From NCBI GenBank assembly GCA_029212405.1, contig JARGNR010000004.1:65396-129395 (forward strand): DNA of 64,000 nucleotides, read 5' to 3'. This document shows positions 19,556 to 29,885 of this stretch, piece after piece. The notes under the pieces were generated by a model. It was given only the letters and a program-made list of their open reading frames with translations. It searched no databases and had not been told where the DNA came from. The position numbers and the translations under genes were made by a program. Position 1 is the first letter of the stretch, and every line of letters starts with the position of its first letter. This DNA comes from Saprospiraceae bacterium (GTDB lineage: Bacteria; Bacteroidota; Bacteroidia; Chitinophagales; Saprospiraceae).

Positions 19556-22006
19556 ATGAAACGAATAGTTACCTTCTTGTGCTTTAGTCTTCTGATGTGT
19601 AATTTATATGCACAAGAACATACATTCGATTGCAATGGAGATTTGATAATTACACTATACGGGAATAACTTTGGAAATACCAATGCCCATAACATAAGTG
19701 TTACAGATGATCAAGCTACATTCAATGACTTGACCACTTTCTTTGGTTTACAGGTCAATAGTACTGCGTTTAATAGTGTGGATCGATATATTTATGGAAT
19801 TGCAGGCAACAACATCATGCGGCTTAAATCTAATGGTTCTTTTGAAAACCTTGGTCAACCTTCTTACTTTCCAAACACCGTAAGAAGTTTTGCAGGAGAC
19901 TTTGATAGTGAAGGGATTTTTTGGATCCATGAGAGATTGACCAGCACATTCATTGGAATTGATATCAATAATGGCTTGCAAGAAAAAGCAACTTTACAAC
20001 TCCAGTGGCATCCTTCAACAGGGAATTCGGGACCGTTTACCAATGATATTGATGATCTAGCATTTGATCCTCTGGAACCGACGGTGATGTATACCTATCA
20101 ACGATATGGGGATGCTTTTCCTGCTGCAACTAGAGGTCATCTTTTACGCGTGGATATGGATCCGGCTAGTACTACTTATGGCTATATCTTTTCTGAAGGA
20201 GCCTTGTCTTCTTCTGTAATCATACATTTAGGAGCCTTGTTTTTTGATAGTAAGGGGGTCTTATTCGGATATGGGGGAGTAGTTTCTCCTTCAATTCAAA
20301 ATCAATTGATTAAAATTGATAGAGATCCAGCAGTGGCAGTGACTATAGCACAAGGACCAGCTGCCTCCGCAAATGATGGATGTTCTTGTCCGTTTAGCAT
20401 GTACTTGACGAAGGCAACAGAAGACTCATACAATGTGTGTTTGAGTGAGCTGATGAAATTTGATTATGTCATTGGAAATAGTTCTAATATAGTTCCGAGT
20501 GGGGTGATTTTTAATGACTCTTTTCCAATAGGTTTTGAAATTGTAAATATTGAATTCAGTGAAGAGTTTGGAGTAATTTCTAATGGAACCGGGATAGGAA
20601 CCAACAAGATAGAAATCACAGATATTTCTTTTAGTAATAAACAAGTTACGTTTTCAATTTTTGTTAGACCAAATGGTGTTTCAGGCTTTTACAACATTCA
20701 GGCAGACCTGACCAACCTTCCAGAGCGGTTTGGTGAGCGGCTGGTATCGGATGATCCAGAAACATTTTTTAATGACGACCCGACAAAGTTTATTGTCGAT
20801 TATGATTTTTTTCCAGAAAATTTTTCAATTGGAGCTGATGTAATAATGTGCGAAGGAGAGACTGCCAATTTTTTAGCGAATCTACCGTTGCCTGGTACCG
20901 AAATAGTTTGGAATGGCAGTGGAGTGGGTACGAGTTTTTCTACTGACCAGTCAGGAATGATCGTTGCAGAAGCAGTTTTAGGTGTTTGCTCTGCATATGA
21001 TACTGCTATGGTGGAAACGGTTCCTTACCCTGAACCTATCATTGGTGATGATCAATTCTTATGTTTAGGAGAAACTACTCAACTAAGTGTACCCTTCGAA
21101 CCTAATATCTTATACACATGGAATACTGGTGTTTTTAGCAATACGCTTGATGTGAATGAATCGGGGACATATATCCTGGAAGTAAATGATAGAGGATGCA
21201 AATCTCAAGATACTGCAGAAGTTGTCTATGTTTTTGAAGATTTTGAATTTGGATTTGATGATGTTGCTGTTTGTGAAGGAACACCAATCAGATTATCTGC
21301 CAACAGTGAGTTTCCTGTTGGTTATAATTGGATCTATCCAGATGGTAGTACAGGAAAGGATAGTTTATTAAGAATTGGCAATTCAACACCTCAAAATTCT
21401 GGTACATATACTTTGGAAATGGAGTATCTGGAATGCAAGTACAGTAGTGATTTTGATATATTAGTTAATCCAATTCCTTCCATAGAATTAGAGAGTGAGA
21501 TTACTTATGATATTTGCGATTCTATAAATCTTTCCGTAATATCAGATCCAGATGTTAATATATCTTGGTCACCATCTAGTATGGTCGATTGCCCTGATTG
21601 TGAATCAATAACAGCAAAAATTATAAAAGATACGTACTTTGAAGTTACAGCGACGGATGAAATTGGATGTGCTGCAACAGATACTATTCATGTCCTAATA
21701 GAAGATACTGGTTTAGGTACACCTGTTCATATTCCAAATGTATTCACGCCTAATGGCGACAGACAAAATGATGAGTTTATTATTCGCCCCTTGTGCTATA
21801 CAATTCTAGAGTTTAAAATTTACGATCGATGGGGGAATATGGTTTACACGAAAGATATGCAACCCAATTCTGACTCTGTACAGTGGGATGGATATAACCA
21901 AATAGGGCTATGTAAAAACGGTGTCTATGTATGGTATGGATTATTCAAATTTATCAATAGTGATGAAGAGGTAATACTGTCTGGAGATGTTACCCTGCTT
22001 CGATAA
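19556..22006 (+). CDS. Secreted surface protein with T9SS type B (gliding-motility-associated CHU_C) C-terminal domain
   Basis: Signal peptide; Ig/PKD-like cysteine-containing repeats; C-terminal VHIPNVFTPNGDRQNDEFIIRPLC..FKIYDRWGNMVY..WDGYNQIGLCKNGVYVW..GDVTLLR. Confidence 0.9.
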   Translation: MKRIVTFLCFSLLMCNLYAQEHTFDCNGDLIITLYGNNFGNTNAHNISVTDDQATFNDLTTFFGLQVNSTAFNSVDRYIYGIAGNNIMRLKSNGSFENLGQPSYFPNTVRSFAGDFDSEGIFWIHERLTSTFIGIDINNGLQEKATLQLQWHPSTGNSGPFTNDIDDLAFDPLEPTVMYTYQRYGDAFPAATRGHLLRVDMDPASTTYGYIFSEGALSSSVIIHLGALFFDSKGVLFGYGGVVSPSIQNQLIKIDRDPAVAVTIAQGPAASANDGCSCPFSMYLTKATEDSYNVCLSELMKFDYVIGNSSNIVPSGVIFNDSFPIGFEIVNIEFSEEFGVISNGTGIGTNKIEITDISFSNKQVTFSIFVRPNGVSGFYNIQADLTNLPERFGERLVSDDPETFFNDDPTKFIVDYDFFPENFSIGADVIMCEGETANFLANLPLPGTEIVWNGSGVGTSFSTDQSGMIVAEAVLGVCSAYDTAMVETVPYPEPIIGDDQFLCLGETTQLSVPFEPNILYTWNTGVFSNTLDVNESGTYILEVNDRGCKSQDTAEVVYVFEDFEFGFDDVAVCEGTPIRLSANSEFPVGYNWIYPDGSTGKDSLLRIGNSTPQNSGTYTLEMEYLECKYSSDFDILVNPIPSIELESEITYDICDSINLSVISDPDVNISWSPSSMVDCPDCESITAKIIKDTYFEVTATDEIGCAATDTIHVLIEDTGLGTPVHIPNVFTPNGDRQNDEFIIRPLCYTILEFKIYDRWGNMVYTKDMQPNSDSVQWDGYNQIGLCKNGVYVWYGLFKFINSDEEVILSGDVTLLR

Positions 22007-22170
22007 CTCAAATGGATATCACGTAAAAAAGTTGCTTTTTGTTCTTATTCTTATCTCATCCCCACATTAGAATGGAGTTTTATTATTCTACTTCATTTTT
22101 TCCACTTGTAACTATTAAATAATTGTTCTAATTTAGTAATGCCAATTATGTCACGGTAAACGGTATACTA

Positions 22171-23133
22171 ATGAACTGGTTCTGGGACAACATCCTTCTT
22201 AAAAGAGAGGATAGAGTAGGTCTATTATTATTTTGTTTTGTTCTTTTCATTTTTTTGGCGATCAAGTGGTATTTACTTGTTATATACGACCCAACAGAGG
22301 GCCGAGCTTCAACACAATACTCATCCAATTTTGAATACACATCATTGGAATCTCAGCAGGTGCGAAAGATAAATAATACTACCTATTCGCCACCCCCGAA
22401 AATTAAGGATCAGAAAGAGAAAGAAACAAATGAAAATTTCTCGCCGTCCTATTCGGAACAAACAAAACGGTTTGAATTTGATCCCAATACCCTTTCTGAA
22501 GATTCGTTGTTGAGTTTAGGAATAGGTAGATATGCGGCGTCCAATATTGTAAAATACAGATCTAAAGGGGGGCGATTTATTGACCCATCGGATTTGCAAA
22601 AAATATATGGGTTGGATAGTTTGGTGATTCTTGATTTGATACCCTATGTGCAAATTAAGAAGAGTTCTAAAAGTGTAAAATCGTCTTATACATATGCAAG
22701 TCGAAATTTCACTAAAAAACCAGAAGTAGCACTTGCTTCAATCCACCTAAATAGAGCGGATACAACCACTTTGATGACTTTAAAGGGCATAGGGCCAGTG
22801 TATGCCAAAAGGATAGTGAAATTTAGAAATAGTCTGGGCGGTTTTTTTTCTATAGATCAAATCGGAGAAGTTTGGGGAATTTCAGATAGCCTATTTCAAG
22901 CAATTCGTCCTTATTTATCGGTAGATCCCAACTTGTTTTCCAAAAAAAATATCAATGAAATGGATAAAACAGCACTGGTAAAGCATCCCTATATTGATTG
23001 GAAAAAGGCAAAGATATTAGTGAAGTACAGAAAAATGCATGGACCATTCAAGTCAATCGATGAGATTAAGAAAATGCATGGTATAGAGCCCTCTTTTGCA
23101 GATACTTTGGCCTTTTATTTTGAAGTACAATGA
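22171..23133 (+). CDS. Membrane-anchored helix-hairpin-helix protein (ComEA-like)
   Basis: N-terminal TM; HhH units SLLSLGIGRYAASNIVKYRSKGGRF, TLMTLKGIGPVYAKRIVKFRNSLGGF, ALVKHPYIDWKKAKILVKYRKMHGPF. Confidence 0.85.
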   Translation: MNWFWDNILLKREDRVGLLLFCFVLFIFLAIKWYLLVIYDPTEGRASTQYSSNFEYTSLESQQVRKINNTTYSPPPKIKDQKEKETNENFSPSYSEQTKRFEFDPNTLSEDSLLSLGIGRYAASNIVKYRSKGGRFIDPSDLQKIYGLDSLVILDLIPYVQIKKSSKSVKSSYTYASRNFTKKPEVALASIHLNRADTTTLMTLKGIGPVYAKRIVKFRNSLGGFFSIDQIGEVWGISDSLFQAIRPYLSVDPNLFSKKNINEMDKTALVKHPYIDWKKAKILVKYRKMHGPFKSIDEIKKMHGIEPSFADTLAFYFEVQ

Positions 23134-25268
23134 AGTTTTACGCAAAGAATAATCAAATTATCAATTGGGCTGAATTTCCAATGCTCAGAATATCAATAGG
23201 CTTTATAGTAGGTATATATATAAATCAAGTGTGTAATTGTACTATTCATGTTTTGTTAGCTACTTCCGCGATTATGTTCTTATTCTCTATTGTGTTATAC
23301 TGTAGTAGATCGAATTCAAAAATGAGAGCACGGCTCCTGAGTAGTTTGCTACTTAGCATGGTTTTGGTTTTTGGTATGATTCGAGTTGGACTAAAGAATA
23401 TTTCAGGTACGCCAACTCATGCCAATGGCGAAGTTAATACGGAGGTAGGAGTAGTCGGAAAAATAACTGAAGAGATTAAAGAGAACTCAAGATTCTCTAC
23501 GGTTATAGATATTTTGAGTTATGATCAAGAAAGCGATAGAGGAAGAGTGTTTGTTTATTTCTCCGTAAAAGACAGTCTTATTGATTATGAGAAAGGAGAT
23601 ATTATCCGAATTAAAGGAAAGATTATTACCCTTAAAGATAATGCCAATCCTATGGCGTTTAATTACAAAGATTACTTGAAGTTTAAGGGGATTGAAAGAC
23701 AAGTATTTTTAAAAGAAAAGAGTCACCACTTGGTATTTAAAAAGAAAAACTCTGTTTTTACTATTACGGATCAAATTAGAAATTGGGCACTTGGTATTTT
23801 TAACAAACGACTGAAAAATAAGGATCACCTGGCCGTTGCTTCTGCAATGGTTTTGGGTTATCGAGAATATCTAAGTAAGGAACTATACAACACTTTTTCT
23901 GAAACGGGAGCCGTCCATGTTTTAGCGGTTTCTGGGCTTCATGTTGGAATAATTTGCATGATTTTCATTGCTCTTTTCAACCGATGGAGAAATGATGGTC
24001 CGCTTTATAAAAGTATTCAATTTGTGGTTCTGCTTTTTGTTGTGTGGAGTTATGCACTTATTACAGGCGGTTCACCAGCAGTTTTACGAGCAGCAGTCAT
24101 GTTTACATTTTTATTGATCGGGAGACTTTGGTTTCGAGGAGCTAATATTTACAACATATTAGCATTTTCTGCGCTTTGCCTTTTGATATATAATCCATAC
24201 TTGCTTTTCCAACTAAGTTTCCAATTATCTTATTTGGCATTGATCAGTATTTTATTCTTTCAACCCATAATAGAAAGATGGTGGGATACAAAACACTGGA
24301 TCTTCACTAGACTTTGGCAACTAACTACGGTTTCTATAGCCGCTCAAATTTTGGTTTTTCCGATATCTATTTATTATTTTCATAGTTTTCCCAGTTATTT
24401 TATTCTAAGCGGAATTGCAGCCGTTTTTCTGGCAACTTTTATACTTGTTATGGGCTTAATGGTGCTTGCTTTTGATAGCGTATTACTGATAGGAGACTGG
24501 TGTGCGGATTTGTATTGTCTATTGATCAACTTGTTTGTTTCCATTATCACAAGTATTCAAAATCTTCCTTTTCATAGTTTTGATCAAATATATTTTTCTC
24601 AGCAAAGTTTAATCACATTGTATTTGGGCTTAGGATTTATCATGTTCCTAATCAATGTTAAACCTCGAAGTTATAAGGACAAGCTGTATACTAAAGTGAA
24701 ACGTATTCGCATTGCAAAAGTGGTTATTCTAAGCTGCATTATATTTTTGTTAGTCAATAATTTGGCATTTTCGAAGAGAGTAAGAAATAATCAAAAATTG
24801 ATTGTATATGATATTTTTAAAGGTTCATTAATAGATGTATTCATTGAGAATACAGTGTATTCAATGCAATCTACTGAACTAGATTCAAAAAAAGTTTCCT
24901 ACGCCGCATCCTCCTATCGTATTTACAATGGTTCAAAACATTTTGAAGAGCTAAGCCTATTAGATTCCATTCAACAGAGTTCATTGAAAGTCATTGATAC
25001 AGCGACACTACTCTTCAAAAATCGATATATTGTATTTATGGATAAGTTGGATTTGGTTCACGGAGTAATTCCCTGTTTTTCTGATATATTATTAGTTACA
25101 AATGGAACAACACAATTGCCCTATGATTTTTTGAAAGTCCATACTGCTGTGAAGGTTGTTTTAGATAACAGCTTGGATTATTCAGTGAGAAATAAGTGGA
25201 TAAAGGAATGTAAAAATAGAGGCATTTCTATTCATGATATTCGAAAGGATGGGGTCTTTATAATCTGA
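23130..25268 (+). CDS. comEC: ComEC/Rec2-family competence protein
   Basis: NPMAFNYKDYLKFKGIERQVF, VLAVSGLHVGIICMIF, TGGSPAVLRAAVMFTFLLIGRL; ATGA overlap with HhH gene. Confidence 0.9.
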   Translation: MKFYAKNNQIINWAEFPMLRISIGFIVGIYINQVCNCTIHVLLATSAIMFLFSIVLYCSRSNSKMRARLLSSLLLSMVLVFGMIRVGLKNISGTPTHANGEVNTEVGVVGKITEEIKENSRFSTVIDILSYDQESDRGRVFVYFSVKDSLIDYEKGDIIRIKGKIITLKDNANPMAFNYKDYLKFKGIERQVFLKEKSHHLVFKKKNSVFTITDQIRNWALGIFNKRLKNKDHLAVASAMVLGYREYLSKELYNTFSETGAVHVLAVSGLHVGIICMIFIALFNRWRNDGPLYKSIQFVVLLFVVWSYALITGGSPAVLRAAVMFTFLLIGRLWFRGANIYNILAFSALCLLIYNPYLLFQLSFQLSYLALISILFFQPIIERWWDTKHWIFTRLWQLTTVSIAAQILVFPISIYYFHSFPSYFILSGIAAVFLATFILVMGLMVLAFDSVLLIGDWCADLYCLLINLFVSIITSIQNLPFHSFDQIYFSQQSLITLYLGLGFIMFLINVKPRSYKDKLYTKVKRIRIAKVVILSCIIFLLVNNLAFSKRVRNNQKLIVYDIFKGSLIDVFIENTVYSMQSTELDSKKVSYAASSYRIYNGSKHFEELSLLDSIQQSSLKVIDTATLLFKNRYIVFMDKLDLVHGVIPCFSDILLVTNGTTQLPYDFLKVHTAVKVVLDNSLDYSVRNKWIKECKNRGISIHDIRKDGVFII

Positions 25269-25270
25269 TT

Positions 25271-25786
25271 TTAGCGTATTGGACCATTCTTAAATGCTTC
25301 ATATAATCCTTTCCAATCTAGTTTTCCATTGTTGGCTTTAAGGTGTTCAAGAATGATGACTGATTTTTCAATCCGTTTGTCGCTAGATTTAAATTTATTG
25401 ACAATGTGAAGGAGGCTCCTAATCTTGCCAGGAGTCAATTTGTGAAAAAGTACTTCTCCATCAGGATCTAGTTCGAGCAACTCTTTCATTTCTTCTGAAA
25501 TCGGCATTCCATATCTTGTTTTATCTTCTTCGATTTTAACGGATATAGTTTGATTCAATGCCAATTCCTGTTGCTTCATGATATCTTTTGAAAGCTTAAG
25601 GAAGTATTTCCCATTACCTTCTGGCATAAAACCAGCATGTATTTTTTCATTATCATTGATTTGCATCAACACCCTTTTTATTTTCTTGTCGGCAAATGAT
25701 CGATAAATATCTGCGGGTACTTTCAAATGAAATGGCCACAGTGAATCATTATATTTTGAAACTACTGTTTGAAATGATGCTTCCAT
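25271..25786 (-). CDS. DUF1905 / YdeI-OmpD-associated family protein
   Basis: N-terminal DUF1905-like barrel (PFHLKVPADIYRSF..INDNEKIHAGFMPEGNGKYFLKLSKDI) plus C-terminal helical YdeI-like LLHKLTPGKIRSLLHIV region. Confidence 0.65.
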   Translation of the reverse strand: MEASFQTVVSKYNDSLWPFHLKVPADIYRSFADKKIKRVLMQINDNEKIHAGFMPEGNGKYFLKLSKDIMKQQELALNQTISVKIEEDKTRYGMPISEEMKELLELDPDGEVLFHKLTPGKIRSLLHIVNKFKSSDKRIEKSVIILEHLKANNGKLDWKGLYEAFKNGPIR

Positions 25787-25788
25787 TT

Positions 25789-26631
25789 TTATAGTTTTTC
25801 TTCTTCCGAATAAGAAATGGGTTGTCGATATTTCTGAAATGGAATTTTTAACAATGTTCCGATATTATTGGCATCATTGAATTCCATATGAGTATCTACT
25901 CCATACTTTAGTTTTGAGTTATCCACCTTTATATAGGTACCAAATACTCGATCCCATATAGAAAAAATATTACCATAATTTTTATCACTGTATGGCTGCC
26001 TATAGTGGTGATGCACTCTATGCATATTCGGAGTGCAAAATACCCAGACTAGTGTATTGTCCAACCATTCAGGCATATTTATATTACTATGATTGAATTG
26101 AGTGAGTACAACAGATAGAGATTGATACATAAATACCAACCACATGGGTGCTCCCATAATGATTACTGCTATGGTCGTAAAAACAAATCTTATTACTGAT
26201 TCGCCAGGATGATGCCTATTGGCTGTTGTAGTATCTACATGTTGATCAGTGTGATGGATTAAATGAAATTTCCACATCCACTTTATATGATGTTCAATCC
26301 AATGGGGTAGCCATGAGCTGAATAGATCCATAAAAACCAATCCTAAAATAATGGTAAGATAAATGTTCATTTCTACCCATTGCAAAAGACCTATTTGATT
26401 GTTTTCTACCCATTGTGCAGCAGTAATAAGAATAAAAGCCATTGAAAAGTTGACCAATATAGTTGTCAACGTAAAAAATATATTCAGTCCGGAATGTTTC
26501 CATTTATTGTAATGTGCTTTGAAAAGAGGAATGGCATTTTCAATAATGAAAAATATGGTTAATCCTCCAATAAGAATTGCAGATCTGTGTGCGGACGAAA
26601 TAGTAGCGAAATAGTCGATTATAGCTTCCAT
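25789..26631 (-). CDS. Sterol desaturase / fatty acid hydroxylase superfamily membrane protein
   Basis: Histidine clusters HWIEHHIKWMWKFHLIHHTDQHVDTTTANRHHPGE and NMHRVHHHYRQPYSDKNYGNIFSIWDRVFGTY. Confidence 0.92.
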   Translation of the reverse strand: MEAIIDYFATISSAHRSAILIGGLTIFFIIENAIPLFKAHYNKWKHSGLNIFFTLTTILVNFSMAFILITAAQWVENNQIGLLQWVEMNIYLTIILGLVFMDLFSSWLPHWIEHHIKWMWKFHLIHHTDQHVDTTTANRHHPGESVIRFVFTTIAVIIMGAPMWLVFMYQSLSVVLTQFNHSNINMPEWLDNTLVWVFCTPNMHRVHHHYRQPYSDKNYGNIFSIWDRVFGTYIKVDNSKLKYGVDTHMEFNDANNIGTLLKIPFQKYRQPISYSEEEKL

Positions 26632-26710
26632 AAGTGCTAATTGATAATATATGAAATTGTCAATTCGAAATTAACCAGAAAAGTTTAAAGCTATGACAAT
26701 TCTTCACAAC

Positions 26711-29700
26711 TTATTCTATTTGATCGGTTTGAGTTGATGTCCAATTAAGGATAGATCCATCATTCACACCAATGATCAGTGTTGAATCTGTTGAGATTAA
26801 ACTTCGTATTTCTGCAAGTATTAAAGGCAATGTTGCGGATTTTACATGCTGTGTATCTCTTCCCTTAAATCGAAGCATTGACAAAGGAAGACCATCTTGC
26901 CTTCCCAAATTTGGATCAATATCGTAATGATTACCTCCTAGTAAATAATTTCCTTGATGAAATTCAATGGCCCAAATAGGTCCAGCTTGTAATGGAGTTG
27001 GAAGTTCTTTTGGCACCCATTCGTCAAAGGCATTTTGAAAATATACAGTTGAATTTAAAGTGGTTGCTGTTTTAATTTTTGATCCATCTAGTTCAGCCTT
27101 AGAAAATAGTTCTGAAATGGATTTTTCTGCATAATCGGCATGTAATATAAACTCTTTTCTCTTTGATGGTATCTGCTTCAATAAGAGATCCAAGTTGGGA
27201 TAGGGATATTCTATACCATCTATGGTGTAGCTTATGATAGGGTCATTTTGTCGGTTATTATCAAAATCTTTGACATACATTTTCAAGGGTGAATTTAGAC
27301 CTACATCCAAGCGGTGGTTTTTCCCGAAATTTCCGGCTAGGATATCTAAAAATCCATCGTTATCAAAATCTTCAATTTTCAAACTATACCACCAGCCTTG
27401 ACTATTTGGTATTTCATACTTTTGAAATCCTTCTGGTTTGTTAAAAAGTATGGTTATCGGCATCCAATGTCCAGCTACAACAATATCCATTCTACCATCT
27501 TGGTCTATATCCTTCCAATCAGAATCAAAAACGACCTCTTTAATATCTAATAAAAATGCTTGAAACCTGCGATTATTTAAATTTTTAAGAAGATAAGATG
27601 CATCTGGATTGCCATAATCTCCTGCCCTGCTTTGTACCCCTACAAATAAATCAATGTCTCCATCATTATCATAATCGGCAGCAGATACTGTCGAGGTGTT
27701 TTTTGGTATTTTAGGGAGCATTTTTGTATTCAGCTCAAATTTTCCTTCTGTATTAATAAACAAAATATCGGGAAGGGATAAATCACCATCCGGTAGTTCA
27801 TTTCCACCTAGACAAACATATAGATCTTCATCTCCATCTCCATCCGCATCAAAAAAAACAGCAGCAGTTTCATCTACATATCTTGTATCACTTCCTTTGT
27901 TAATGAAAGTGAAGGGTGATTCTGAGTTAAGATCATATACAACTCCATTTTCACCTTTCCCTTGCGGGATAAAAATTTTCCCTTCGTTATTTATGGTAAT
28001 TTTTGGACCATTTTGGGACAGACCATACAACAATAGCGGTTCCTTGTTCTGATCGTTATATACATTTTCTTTGTGGGTGTAGATACGATCAACCTGAGGG
28101 CTTATTTTTTCTTTTTGTTGTAGTTGACTACCCTTTATCATAGAATCTTCTAGTATGACAACCTGCGTCTCTGAGTTAACATCAAACTCAGTTGTTTGGC
28201 CATTAACCCAGTGTACCACTCCTTTTGTTACGCCTGCCGATTTTGGGATCGAAAGAATGGATTGATCCATAGATTGAAACCCCTTATTTCCAGTGTGCAG
28301 TATAGAATTTAAGTTCTCATTTGCATCATTTTTCAGGATTACCTTTATACCATTTTTCAGGTTGTTTTTAGTAGACTTACCTCTAAATTGAAGCTGTATA
28401 TATTGCGTTGGATCAGTTTGATTCAGTAAAATAGAGGCTGGACTATTCAGGTTGTTTACAATAATATCCAAATCACCGTCATTGTCCAAATCAGCAGTAC
28501 ACGCTCCATTACTTATAGAAGGTTCGCCTGCTTGAAGTTCAATAAATTGCCCTTCGTCATTAGAATAATATTGATTGGCTACGATGCCGTTGGGCATCAG
28601 TTGTATCATTTCCAAATCTGACTTTGATTCATTCTCAGGATCGCTATAATAATTGACAAAATCCATGTTATTGGGTCGTTTATAAATCCCATTGGTTATG
28701 TATATGTCTTGATTGGAGTCCAGATCAAAATCTGCAATTAGAGGAGTCCAACTCCAGTCTGATGCATGAATATTGAAAAGAGATGCTTGTTCTGAATACT
28801 GAGGTATCGCACCTTTCTGACCTAGTTTGATTTGTAGGGCGTTTTTAGGAGACTGATGATGATATCCATAGCTTCGTTTGAAATCATAGATTTGTTTACT
28901 TTCCCAACCGCCTGATTCTTTAAAGACTTTTTCTTGATTCGGAAGCATATCTAATGAAAAAATATCCCATTCCATATCCTTGTTCAAATCTCCAACTGTG
29001 CTTCCCATGGTAAAATTACTCGTATGGCCTACAGCTTCTTGTATTACCTCTACAAAGGTACCATCTTGATTGTTGAGGTAGAGATAATCATTTTCATGAA
29101 AGTCATTACCAACATAAATGTCTGGCCAAAAATCGTTATTCAGGTCTGCTATAGAAACACTTAATCCGAATCCGACATTGGAAGAATATATTCCTGAAGA
29201 TTGGGTAATATCAATATATTTTCCATCCTGATTTTGATACAATCGATCTCCAGAAAGAGAGTCATGTTCAAATCTAATGTTTTTAGCAGCTACAAATTGA
29301 TCAGGTCGTTTTACGGAATGATTCAATAAATAGCAATCCAAATCTCCATCATTATCATAATCAAAAAATGCTGCTTGAGTACTAAATCCAGAAAAATCTA
29401 GGCCATACTCTTTCGAAGATTCAGTGAAGGTGCCATTTTGGTTATTGATGTAGAGCCGATTGTGATCGGTATATATTTTGAAATTACCTAACCTGCATAC
29501 ATAGATGTCGAGCCAACCATCTGCGTTGATGTCTAACATGGTCACTCCTGTTGACCATCCATTAGATAGATTTATTCCACTTTTTTCACTTATATCTTGA
29601 AACGTGAGGTCTCCATTGTTTAGATAAAGCGCATCAGTGACTTGATTTCCTGTGAAGAATAAATCAACTTTTCCATCATTGTTTACATCACCTGCTGCAA

Positions 29701-29884
29701 CTCCCCCTCCATTATAAAAGTAGAGATATTGCATAATATTAAAGGAGTCAGAATCGGTCAAGTCATTGGAAAATAGAATTTTGGATTTTGTGGATTCAAG
29801 TGGAATAAATGGAAACGGGTTGCTCTTCTTCTCACAAGAAAAGAAAAACGTCATGAGCAGCAAAAAACACCATAGAGTTCTCAT
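26711..29884 (-). CDS. Giant VCBS/FG-GAP repeat protein with ASPIC/UnbV-like segment (paralog 3)
   Basis: Lipobox-like FFFSCEKK; many DxDxDGxxD-type repeats (GDVNNDGKVDLFFTGN, DYDNDGDLDCYLLN); ASPIC-like GVVHWVNGQTTEFDV. Confidence 0.9.
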   Translation of the reverse strand: MRTLWCFLLLMTFFFSCEKKSNPFPFIPLESTKSKILFSNDLTDSDSFNIMQYLYFYNGGGVAAGDVNNDGKVDLFFTGNQVTDALYLNNGDLTFQDISEKSGINLSNGWSTGVTMLDINADGWLDIYVCRLGNFKIYTDHNRLYINNQNGTFTESSKEYGLDFSGFSTQAAFFDYDNDGDLDCYLLNHSVKRPDQFVAAKNIRFEHDSLSGDRLYQNQDGKYIDITQSSGIYSSNVGFGLSVSIADLNNDFWPDIYVGNDFHENDYLYLNNQDGTFVEVIQEAVGHTSNFTMGSTVGDLNKDMEWDIFSLDMLPNQEKVFKESGGWESKQIYDFKRSYGYHHQSPKNALQIKLGQKGAIPQYSEQASLFNIHASDWSWTPLIADFDLDSNQDIYITNGIYKRPNNMDFVNYYSDPENESKSDLEMIQLMPNGIVANQYYSNDEGQFIELQAGEPSISNGACTADLDNDGDLDIIVNNLNSPASILLNQTDPTQYIQLQFRGKSTKNNLKNGIKVILKNDANENLNSILHTGNKGFQSMDQSILSIPKSAGVTKGVVHWVNGQTTEFDVNSETQVVILEDSMIKGSQLQQKEKISPQVDRIYTHKENVYNDQNKEPLLLYGLSQNGPKITINNEGKIFIPQGKGENGVVYDLNSESPFTFINKGSDTRYVDETAAVFFDADGDGDEDLYVCLGGNELPDGDLSLPDILFINTEGKFELNTKMLPKIPKNTSTVSAADYDNDGDIDLFVGVQSRAGDYGNPDASYLLKNLNNRRFQAFLLDIKEVVFDSDWKDIDQDGRMDIVVAGHWMPITILFNKPEGFQKYEIPNSQGWWYSLKIEDFDNDGFLDILAGNFGKNHRLDVGLNSPLKMYVKDFDNNRQNDPIISYTIDGIEYPYPNLDLLLKQIPSKRKEFILHADYAEKSISELFSKAELDGSKIKTATTLNSTVYFQNAFDEWVPKELPTPLQAGPIWAIEFHQGNYLLGGNHYDIDPNLGRQDGLPLSMLRFKGRDTQHVKSATLPLILAEIRSLISTDSTLIIGVNDGSILNWTSTQTDQIE

Positions 29885-29885
29885 A

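Noticed and set aside
27696-28052. Plus-strand ORF of 118 aa opposite VCBS-3 (and 32883..33206, 35238..35447, 35516..35767, 36382..36594)
   Set aside because: Antisense to repeat-rich coding sequence; repeated Asp/Asn codons create Ser/Ile-rich shadow frames.
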